Source of the DNA: Castanea sativa
Taxonomy: Eukaryota > Streptophyta > Magnoliopsida > Fagales > Fagaceae
NCBI RefSeq assembly: GCF_040712315.1
Contig: NC_134023.1
Location: 69,910,757-69,974,756 of the forward strand
DNA: 64,000 bases
Direction of reading: 5' to 3'
In this document: piece by piece, positions 22,525 through 32,172 of the stretch
How the letters are laid out: each line of letters starts with the position of its first letter
Numbering within the stretch: the stretch's first letter is position 1
Position numbers and translations under genes: made by a program
The notes under the pieces: generated by a model
Database searches by the model: none
Told to the model about the DNA's origin: nothing
The model's input: the letters and a program-made list of their open reading frames with translations, nothing else

Positions 22525-25016
22525 TTACCTTTCAACTGAGGAGAATGAAAACTCAAAGGAACTACTTTTTGAAGGCGGAGAGTAATTATACAATGAGGGA
22601 CTTGGGGGAACAAAAACTTCAATAACTCCCTCAAGCATCTGTGTGATCTTTTTCATCGAGGGTCTCAGTGAAGGATCTTCTTGAATACACCAAATTGCCA
22701 CAATCACAAGCCTCTCTAGCCTCCTCATGTCATTGCTTGCTTCCTCATCGTTTTCTATCAACTTATCTAATTTTTATCTTTGTAGCATTCGTAAGCCCAA
22801 TCTATCAATGCCTCCTCTGCTTGCAACGCAAATGTAACACTAGACTTGCAACAAATAATCTCAAGTAACATCACACCAAAACTGTACACATCAACCTTAA
22901 CGGAAATGGATGCTTTCCTAAACCATTCAGGTACAAAGTACCCAATCGTCCCTCTTATTCCTGTTCGAGCAGCTCGAGTTTGCTCACCCAACAAAAGCTT
23001 TGCTAATCCAAAATCAGCAATCCTTGGTGTAAAGTATTCATCTAGAAGTATGTTTTGGGGCTTTATGTCACAATGGATGATTTGGGTGCAGCACTCTTCA
23101 TGTAAGTACATGAGACCTCTTGCAATTCCAAAAGCAATCTGCACTCTTTGGTTCCAATGAGGCCTGGATATCCCAAAGAGAAAGTTAGCTAAAGAGCCAT
23201 TACTCATGTACTCATATACCAGTAGTCGGTGCTGCCCCTCATCACAATAACCAAGCAACCGGACTAAGTTTTTATGATGAGTCTGACCGATCACACTCAC
23301 TTCTGTTTTGAATTCTTTCTCACCTTCTTCTACCACCTTACCTAACTTCTTGACTGCAACAAATCTTTTTGAATCTGATGGAAGGACCCCTTTATAAACA
23401 GTTCCAAAAGCACCTTTTCCTACTATTTGCTTGAAGCCCCTGGTTGCTTGTTCGAGCTCTTTATATGTATAGCTTCTCACATTTGTTGCAAGTGTGCTAT
23501 CAATATTCCATGGCGAATTCAGCTTTTTGTGGTGCAAGTAGATAATAGCCACAATACTAGCTATGAAGAAAAGGATATTGAGAAATGCAGAGCTGCCAAG
23601 GAGTAGTGCCAAAACAACTACCACAGACTGGCTTTTCTTCACTGGAACAAAGCTATTAGGTACCTTGATGAAAGCTATTCTCGTAATATTTGTGCTATAT
23701 CTTCCGTTGGACAGAGGGTACTTCTTCTTCCAACAATAACCACCTGTTTTTTCGAAAATGGCCACAACACACATGCAATCGTCAAGGCATTGCTGCTTAC
23801 ACTCTGTCTCATTAGCCCCTTGAACAAGGCTGTAATCTGTAAACGGCCAGTCCATATTTGTAAGCCGTACAAAGCTTACCTGCCCCTTATTTTCTTCCCA
23901 TCCATTGTCGCAGTTGGGTAACGGAAAATCTGGTTTACACCCTGCCCAATCCTCATATGGGTTCAATTGAGAAAATCCATAAGGACATGAGCAAAATGTC
24001 TCGCCCCCACTTGAAGCATCTGAGGTACGACAAACACCGTTGAGTCCACAGAACCCACCTACAAAAGTATTAGCATCAAATACACCACAAATATCAGTAA
24101 TACCAGGAATGCCTTGCACTGGATCCCATGTTGAAGGACAGCTTCCACAACTTGTGTCCTGCTGTCTGAGATGTTTGTATATTCTGAAGACCCCATCATA
24201 ATCAATCCTAGCCATGTGGTAGAAAGAGTCTTTTGAGCCTGGATCTTCTTGGGTAAGGTTGAAGATGTTGGTTGAATTGTTCGCATCTTGGACGTACATG
24301 TATCCGGCTTCAGTAAAGATCAACTGTGATTCCCAGAAGATTGTCATGGTGGCAAAATAAGCATGATTAAGAACTTCAGATGGCATATTTATAGAATAAA
24401 GCACCAGATTGCCATCAAGCTGTAAAGAAAGCTGGAAGCGGCCATAAGAATAATTTGTAGTAGATTGGTGAGACCTGAGTGTGGTATTCATGTACAGTAT
24501 TTGGCCAGGCAATATCGTATCTGTAGGCTCTTTGAAGCTTTCCCATACAGAATTATACTGCTCATCTAAAATCACCAAGTTCCCATTGTCCAGTATAGCC
24601 GCACAACTGGATATGGAACCATTCACTGGAGCCTTCCATAACTCATTGCCATTAGGGTCATTGAGAACAAATGCACTGCTGCTATTCTGCGTCAGTGTAG
24701 AACCTTGTGGTGCTGGTTCATTGCCATTTGCAGACCAAACTATGGTTTGGTCTTTTGTTATAGTAAACCAAACTGCAAGCAAGAATTGAGACTCTTTCTC
24801 ATTGATTTGAAAGCGGCGGAATCCAAAGGAAAATTCACCTGAACGTGACGTGAATAATGTATTAATATCTTGGTCTGTGACTGAAGCCGGTGAGTTCAGC
24901 AATATGTTACAGTCATCTTTGGTGTAGGTAAAGACAGTGGGAACGAGAGGAAGAAGCAGAAGGAGAAGAAAGAGAGAACAACAATGATGAAGTGCTGAAG
25001 TAACCATTAATGCCAT
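22525..25016 (-). pseudogene. G-type lectin S-receptor-like Ser/Thr kinase (LECRK3/RLK1-like), frameshifted
   Basis: Single-exon receptor kinase. Compared with its paralogs one base is missing near 22771-22776 (TAATTTTTATC where they have TAATCTTTTATC). The frame therefore ends after 749 residues in YECYKDKN, while the last 75-80 codons, kinase subdomains X-XI, lie in the next frame (22525-22761). Order: signal peptide (about 1-30), B-lectin domain (about 35-170), EGF-like and PAN/apple cysteine regions (about 310-440), membrane segment 464-494, kinase from about 530 with GKGAFGTVYKG and VAVKK. The catalytic loop is HCD (648-650), so it is non-RD. The usual APE is VPE (695-697). The homologous start is probably Met4 (25007), which aligns with MATSTFPHF of the third copy. 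It is either a recent pseudogene, a truncated protein, or a sequencing error. Confidence 0.85.
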
Positions 25017-25072
25017 AATAATGGTTATGGCTTATGGGTTATATGAGTTAGAAAGAAACCATTACAACAACA

Positions 25073-25080
25073 TTTATAAT
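25073..25080 (-). promoter_or_regulatory. Probable TATA box of first receptor kinase
   Basis: ATTATAAATG on the minus strand, about 60 bases upstream of the start codons. It is at an equivalent place to the clearer TATA boxes of the other two copies. Confidence 0.4.
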
Positions 25081-25089
25081 GTTTGATAG

Positions 25090-25775
25090 GTTTGAAACAT
25101 GCTGTTCCTAGCGGTTGCTGCAGTCTTGTAATTGAGATTATTTAAGAACCATTCATTTTCATGGTCTGTGACTTCTTCAGATATTTGAATTAACTAACAC
25201 TAAATTGTTTGGAAAAAGTCTAACTAATAAGACTGGCTAGCGTCAAGAAAGCAGGAATGCTTCAACTAGTAGCAATGTTATCAAATGAAAAAACCTTTTC
25301 AATTAATAAAGATAACTCTTTAATCCCTCTCCCTTAAATTAATAGTAGCTTCTTAATTAATACTAGTTTTTTTTATTATTCAGACAGATGTTGCTCTGCT
25401 TTAGCATTTGTATGAAAGTTGAGATTTTATTTCTTGTATCTACAAGTGTAATGTCCTAGAAACGACATGATTCTATGTACACCTTTTGAGTTTATAATAA
25501 TTAATCTAAACCAAGAAGAATCAAGAAATTTATACATTTTAGGGCTAACTTGATAAATTATAAGTCTTTTTTGTTTTTTTTACAGAGTTTCAACCTATAA
25601 CGTCCGCTTCTAACGATTGTGCTCTTTATCATCATTCTAAATCGTCATTCAGTTTAACTTTCTACTCTCAAGTCTCAAGCTGTTAAAAGAATTGAACATG
25701 AATAATAATTTTTTTTTTTTTTTTACAATTGTCCCATATCTAGAAGCCTTACAAGAAGAGGGAAAGAGTGAAAAA

Positions 25776-25806
<31 letters not shown>

Positions 25807-26639
25807 CTTTTTGAAATGGTACTGAGGATATGATTTTACTTTTCTTATAAAATAATTGAAATTTAAAATGAAAAAAAAAATCAATACAAGACAAGTTATG
25901 CTTAGTGGAACATAAAGTAGTATACAAAAAATGATACAGATAATTTTTATTTTCCCTCAATTAGACCTCACTAGGTTCTCAAAAAAAAAAAAAAAAAAAT
26001 TAGACCTCACTAGCTGCGTCATTAGCTTATAAAAGTGGCAATTTCCATGCCATTCCTTGATTTAATGCATGTATCGTTCCAAATCCTCATTCTCTCTCTC
26101 TCTCTCTCCCAATTCCTTTTTCTACAATTAATAGCGTAATTACTCTATTAATTACTCCATCTGTTGACAATTGTCAATTGTGGCTTGAATGCCTATTAAT
26201 TAAAAGGTGTAAATATTTGCAATTTGAAATAGTCATTCGGTCGGCTTCTAAAAAAAAATAGTCACATTAGCCAGGTATCTTGGTTGAAGCCTCGGCATTG
26301 TTTCGTTTGTGAAACTTGATCAAATCAAATTAAAATAGAGAGTAGTTAACGTATGTGGCTTGACCGCCTATTGTTTATTTATTTATTAATTTATTTTTTT
26401 TTGAGAATCTTGACCGCCTATTATTTAAGTGTTGGCTTTGAGTTCTTTGCATGCACAGCTGCACAAAATTGCCAGCTTTAGTTGAACTTGTCAAGTATAT
26501 ATATATAATAAAACTAGTTGCTAGGAAAACTTTTAGATCAAAGGTTAAAATGTTCTAATTTAAATATTTTTCTAATTTCAACTATTTGAAAGCTAAATCA
26601 ACTTCAATGTAAGATGAAAGATGTAGTTTAAAGGTAATT
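25090..26639. other. Intergenic, upstream of first receptor kinase
   Basis: No gene seen. Contains an AT microsatellite (about 25779-25806), poly-A/T runs (25709-25725, 25981-25999) and a CT microsatellite (26092-26108). Confidence 0.5.
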
Positions 26640-26785
26640 ATTAGGTATTTTTGGAATACTATGAATGTGTATTCTCTCTCTCACATAACTGTGGGTCCTA
26701 CTAATTAAATTTATGGTAGGACCCACAATTCATGTAAGAGGGGGTACGCATTTATGGTACTTCCGGAGTATTCAATAATTTTCCA
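26640..26785. repeat. Palindromic MITE, 'gaatact' family, copy 1
   Basis: The left half (TTGGAATACTATGAATGTGT, CTCTCTCTCACAT, GGGTCCTACTAATTAAATT) is the imperfect reverse complement of the right half (AATTTATGGTAGGACCCACA, CATGTAAGAGGGGGTACG, GGAGTATTCAATA). The family recurs at 43070-43455. Confidence 0.7.
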
Positions 26786-28039
26786 TAGTTTAAACATTAC
26801 TTATGAAAAATTGTCAAAATCTTACCACATAAGATCATTAAATATGAAAAAACATACAAGTATTATGGAGTAAAATATTACAATAATTAAAGCATGCTCT
26901 TACATTTGTTTCATAAGTATTACAAAAGAATTAGTAAACAAAATTATTTATAATTGTGCTTATATCTTCAAGCTTTATTTAATGTCTTTTTGGATTTTGC
27001 TTTCTGTGAAAATTTCTAATTCTCTTTTGTTCATTGTTTAGAGATTAAATCCATACAAATATTCTAAAAGATTAAACATACTAAAAACAAAAAATATTTG
27101 ACCAAATGATCGTGCCCTTAAACTCTTCCAATTAGCAAGTAACATAGGACATTAATTGCAACTAATCAAATAATTCAACAATTTTAGAACATTGCATAAT
27201 TCAACAATACTATGCAAATCTTATATATCAGTCCATCAACCTTTTTCTTAACTAAGAATAGTAATTAAACAGCACTAAGAAAAAAATTGCACAAGAAAAA
27301 TCAGATAAAACCAATATAAGTATAAGGCTAGAAGATGTACTCTAAATTATTGCAATTTTTTATTTAAAAAATCCATAATTAAAACAAACATAGAGTTAAT
27401 ATAATTAATTAAGAAATCAAACAAGTAAAATTATTGCAATCTTTTATACAACAATATCTAAAGAGATCCAAAGAAAAGGGGTACCATATTGATGCAGAGA
27501 AATTAGAGTCGCTAGGGTTTTGGTTAAACAAAAAGAACTCAAATGTGAGGAAAGAAAAATCTAAATTTGATTTAAAAAAAAAAAAATACAATTCATACTT
27601 GTCCAGTCATGCCAAACACACAAAAGACAACCTAACGCAATGGGTCCTCTTTATTTAGAAGGTGGCTCTTTCATCGGTCTTGGAATTCATATTACACAAA
27701 AATTGCAACGGAGAGCAAAGAGAAAAAAAAAAACAAAGACAAAAAAACTTAAATTCATTTAGAAGAGGAAAAGAAGCATTATGTTTATAATGGACCAAAG
27801 CAATCGGGTTTTCTGGGTCTTCATTGTGGATAAGAGATTGGATTGGAGTGAGAGAGAAGGAAGGTGGCAATTGAAGCATAAGGTTTTCACCGTGTGTAGA
27901 GTTTTTAGAAATTTGGAAAATAAATAATAAAGAGAATAAATTAAATATAAAAAATAATAATGATGTGGAAAATTGTGAAGGCTCCAAAGCTTATGTGGTA
28001 CAATATAAGGAAGTCAACAAATAGTCAAATATCTTTGAT

Positions 28040-28043
<4 letters not shown>
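26786..28043. other. Intergenic, AT-rich
   Basis: No supported gene. A minus-strand frame at 27655-27987 has a hydrophobic start and about 100 codons, but it lacks an ATG at its beginning and resembles no family I know. Confidence 0.45.

Positions 28044-28092
<49 letters not shown>
28044..28092. repeat. AT dinucleotide microsatellite
   Basis: About 24 AT units directly abutting a palindromic MITE. Confidence 0.95.
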
Positions 28093-28095
<3 letters not shown>

Positions 28096-28400
28096 GGTAA
28101 ATTATAAATTACACTTCTAAAGTTTAGAGATGATTGGATTTTACACCTTGAAATTTTAAAATTTGGGTTTCACCCCCTAATATTTGAAGGTGTTTGGATT
28201 TTACACCCAAAAATTTCATAATTTTGAGGTGTAAAATTCAGATATTCACAAACTTTAGGGGGTAAAATCTAAATTCTGAAACTTCAGGGTGTAAAATCCA
28301 AACACCCAAACTTTAGGGGGCAAAAGCCAAATTCTGAAACTTCAGGGTGTAAAATCCAATTACCTCCAAATTTTAGGGATGCAATTTGTAATTTACTCTA
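28093..28400. mobile_element. Palindromic MITE
   Basis: The 308-base inverted repeat starts TAGGGTAAATTATAAATT and its right end reads back as TAGAGTAAATTACAAATT. Repeating phrases (GGATTTTACACC, CCCCCTAA) occur in both arms. The terminal TA next to a TA tract prevents a target-duplication call. No coding content. Confidence 0.8.
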
Positions 28401-28409
28401 TTATTTATA

Positions 28410-28775
28410 GGGAAACTACTAATTTGGTCCCTATCATTTATACCATATTTCAACTTGGTCCTAACTTTTCAACTGTGCCAATTTAGTCCCTAACTTTTTA
28501 GTGTCGGGTCAATTTAGTCTATGTTATTATCTCTTGGATGGAAATTACTAACGTGGCTAGCGGCCAAAATAAAAAATTAGTTTCTATAAATCTGGCAATA
28601 AACTAATTTTTATTTTAGTTGTTTGCCACATTTGTAATTTTCATCCAAGAGATAACAACAAGTACTAAATTAACATAATACTGGAAGGTTAGGGACTAAA
28701 TTTACAAAATTTGAAAAGTTTTGAACCAAATTAAAATATGGTGTAAAGGATAGGGACAAAATACATAGTTTACCA
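28410..28775. mobile_element. Palindromic MITE ('tttagtccct' type)
   Basis: Left arm: GGGAAACTACTAATTTGGTC, AATTTAGTCCCTAAC, TTATCTCTTGGATG. It is matched by the reverse complement of the right arm (GGTAAACTATGTATTTTGTC, AATTTAGTCCCTAACC, TTATCTCTTGGATG). It lies within 10 bases of the preceding MITE. Confidence 0.8.
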
Positions 28776-29509
28776 TTATTTATATCTAAAAGATGAAGGT
28801 GAATCACATTTATGTCATCATTTTCTTTCCTTCATTTAAAAAAAATGTGTTTAAGTATTAATGTATGTAATATTAATGCACTCATTCTCAAAACTAATTA
28901 GAACTTATAAATCATGATATAACCATCACTTTCACTCCTATGACTTTACATGTTCTTGAACCTAAATGTAACTTATAATATAAAATACATGTAATAAAAA
29001 CATCTTCGGCGGAGACATCATTTATTTACTTTTAATTTATACTTGCCCAAAAAAATCTCATTCCACCATTGTATTTATATCCGTATGTAAATGTAGTATC
29101 CAAGGCTAGGTTGAAGGGTTTAGTTCCGCTCCTACTTAGAGAACCATATATTATCTTCATCAATTTCAAGACATAGAGATAATAAAGCTCTTAAAATGGT
29201 TTTTTATTTTTCCTCTTTCTTTTTCCTTTTTGTATAAAATATTATATGCAAGAGGCTTTCCTAATATGATTTTTGTAGTGTACCAACTTTCTCTACATGG
29301 TGTCAAATTCAGCTTGAATAACACATAGAATCACAGATGAATGCATAATAATTTACTTAAAAATATTAATTTCATAACAAATCTAATTGATGTTACTTAA
29401 TTTAACATACTGGAATAAACTATTCATCATAGATTATGATTTTACATGACTTTATTCTTATAATTATTATCAATTTTTTGAGTTATGTTTACTAATTACG
29501 GTTCATTAT
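28776..29509. other. Intergenic, nothing recognised
   Basis: AT-rich sequence without coding or clear repeat structure. Confidence 0.5.
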
Positions 29510-29765
29510 TTGGTCCATTTTGGACTATTTGGTCCCGTTCGGTCCAATTCAGTCCACTTGGGTCATATCTAGTCCATTTTGTCCACTTCAGTCCAATTAC
29601 ACCCATTTTGGTTCGATTTAGTCCACTTCGAGCTATTTAGTCTAGTTCAGTCCAATTTAGTCCTCCTTGGTCAACTTATGTCCAATTTAGCCCATTCAGT
29701 CCACTTAGGTCCATTTGATTCAATTCGGTCCATTTGGTCCATTTCAGTTCACTTTAGTGTATTTA
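29510..29765 (+). repeat. Degenerate minisatellite of 'ttyrGTCCAnTT' units
   Basis: About 20 imperfect copies of a 9-11 base phrase (GGTCCATTT, AGTCCACTT, AGTCCAATT, CGGTCCAATT) run head to tail over 250 bases. The short frame across it is a by-product. Confidence 0.8.
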
Positions 29766-30218
29766 CTTAAGAATGAGAAAAGTTAAGTTTGGGTTAAGTG
29801 TATTATTAATTTTTTGAGTAATATCAATTGTAATTATATTATAATCTTTTATTATCAAGATCGTCTCCTTAAGAGAATGAGAATTTGAATAATAAATTTG
29901 AAAATTAAAAACTTTAGTTGTACCAAAAGAAATTAGGAAAATATAGTGCATATTAACAATAATTAGAAGAATACGGACCACTTTAAAAAAGAATAATATC
30001 AATTAAAAACACCAAAAATGATACAATTACATATTTGTAAAAATACCAAAAATGATACAATTATATATTTGTAAAAATAGAGAGATGAAAATTACTTTTA
30101 GAAATTGTTTAATTTTTAGGGAGCAAATTATGTACAATAAACAATATATTAGACCACATCTCAAAATAATTATATATTCCCATGAATTCCATGGGCCTGT
30201 GACTAGTATGAATAAAAC
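29766..30218. other. Intergenic, AT-rich
   Basis: Nothing recognised apart from a 40-base direct repeat near 30008-30078 (CACCAAAAATGATACAATTA, then ACATATTTGTAAAAATAC). Confidence 0.45.
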
Positions 30219-30365
30219 CTATTATACACTTGTGTGTATTCACACAAGTGTTAAATAACACTAAATCTTGAGTCTAACTCACATTTTCAATTTTGAAATC
30301 ATGGGTTAAACTGAAGATTTTAGAGTTATTACACACTTGTGTGCATATACACAAGTGTGTAATAA
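30219..30365. repeat. Small element with a hairpin at each end
   Basis: 30226-30251 is a perfect hairpin (ACACTTGTGTG, 4-base loop, CACACAAGTGT). 30326-30365 is a second with a 17-base stem (TTATTACACACTTGTGT, 6-base loop). The two share the TTACACACTTGTGTG core and bound about 75 bases of spacer, like a tiny MITE whose termini are themselves palindromes. Confidence 0.7.
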
Positions 30366-30574
30366 ACAATGCCCATAATTATATGTATCTCGTGCGATTT
30401 TGTAAAAAGAAAAAGAAAAAAAAAAGAGGTAATTAAATAAATAGGATGCCATGCGACAATTGAGTAAGGTAAATTTCTTTATACTTAAATCTTTGTGATT
30501 TGTGAGAGCTTTTTGGGCATATTTGATGTTTGCGAAAGTGCCTCTATATTACTTTTCTATTTTTCATAATGTAT

Positions 30575-31205
30575 TGAATTAAGGGGCTTGAACAGGTCCA
30601 TTATCCCCTTCCATAACACCCCCAAAAGTGAAAAGGCCCATGACCATGAGATCCAAACTCCCGGTCTGCTAAGTGCCATGACGACTAGTGCCAACAAAAT
30701 TGACAGAACTTTAAACAAAGATTGAGGCATGCATAAAAGTATAAACCTGTAATCTGGTACTTACTACTTAGTCTAGAATAACATGTGCAAATGTTTCCAC
30801 ATTAAAGCTCTAAAAAACACAAGCACCCAGAGAACCCAAATCAAGCTCAAAAGCCAAAGAGTTTCTAAATTTTCTCTATTCTCATTTGTCTGACCAATTG
30901 GGTACCAAGAAAGATAGTGTGGTTCTCACAGAATACCTCCATTATAGCTTCCCAGATGGCTTTTAAGTTGAAGACCTGCCCATCCGCCAGGTTGAGAAAC
31001 TGGCTTTGGTATCTGTTATCTTTGGCTTGCCAAAAGGCTGAGCATTAGTTCCTTTACTAATGGGTTTTGATATCAGAGGGCTACTAGTGGGGGTAGCAAA
31101 GAAACTCTCTGTTCCAAGACCCCATGTATCAAAACCAGAGTTTACTCGTGTAGCCTGCTTACTTTGGTGACCATTTCTTGTCGAAACAGATTTGGAAGGG
31201 TGTTC
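30575..31205 (-). pseudogene. 3' fragment of NAK-type kinase gene (copy of 47565-48232)
   Basis: Same orientation and high similarity to the 3' untranslated region and last coding exon of the kinase gene at 47997-51172. On the minus strand it reads SKSVSTRNGHQSKQ, then NSGFDTWGLGTESFF, PLISKPISKGTNAQPFG, then shifts frame just before the original C-terminal GWAGF. No kinase domain is attached. It sits downstream of the second receptor kinase gene; a much smaller remnant sits at 21611-21675 downstream of the first. It is non-coding debris useful as a marker of the duplication breakpoint. Confidence 0.88.
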
Positions 31206-32172
31206 TGTTAAACATACGCCACCTGAGACAAAAGGTTTCTCATCTTTTTTATTCAGTTTCTTCTTTCTTTGTGTTAGTATTGTTTAGAGATGTCTGAATA
31301 AAGGACATTTTTAAATTTCTCTGGAATCTCTGTTAATTTGATTTGGCATACTTCACAAAAATACACTCTTCCTTTTTCTCCTTTTTTTTTTAATTGTTTT
31401 TTTTGCACTTTATCCCTTAATTTTAGCCCCTTATTAGTTTCTTACTAGATTTAAGATTAAATTCCTATATTTTTAGGGTTTTAGAATTTGAATTTCAAAA
31501 ATAGTGCTTTTTTCTTTTGGCAATTTAAGTTTAGCTTTTTGCTTTTTGTCTAACTTTTTTTTTTTCTCCCCTAAAAAAGTTATAAAATTGGTTGTTTGTT
31601 GAAAATAAGCTACCAAAAATTTTGAGATACCAAAGGAACAAGTATGATACATACGAATTGAATATTTTTCTTTTTGAGAAATCACATATGCTTGACTAGC
31701 ATGTTTCATTTCCTTTCCTCTATTAGAATTCAAAGTTAGTTGGAAAACATGATTGATGTAGGTTTTTTCATTTCCTATTTCAAAGTTAAATTTGAAGATG
31801 ATTGAAGTGGTTTGCTCAAGTAGTAATTATAAATGAATCTCGACCCCCTTGGGTCACAATTCTCAAAGTTACAAATCCAAATCAACCCACACACAAGTAT
31901 AATTTAATCACACAAAAATCATAGCAAGAACAATTTAACAAACCCATGATAAAAATAAAATAAAAAAATTAGATTGAACTATGAACCTTATTACCAAGAA
32001 CAAACCACAGTGCAAAAGATAAATGCATGAAGGAAACCAACTGCTAATCATCCTGACTCTGATAGCATAATATAAACAAGAATAGGTGTGGCACTACTGC
32101 CGTTTCATTCTAAAAAAGAATAGGAATTGCTAAATACCCAGTCGTATGTACAAAGTTACCCGTTCTCATCCA
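31206..32172. other. 3' flank of second receptor kinase
   Basis: Matches the corresponding flank of the first copy (21690-22524), including TTTTTTATTCAGTTTCTTCT and the stretch GAATAGGTGTGGC before the stop codon. No separate gene. Confidence 0.6.

Noticed and set aside
27655..27987. Minus-strand frame with a hydrophobic N-terminus resembling a secreted protein
   Set aside because: Begins at TTG rather than ATG, sits in AT-rich DNA, and has no recognisable motif or neighbour support.
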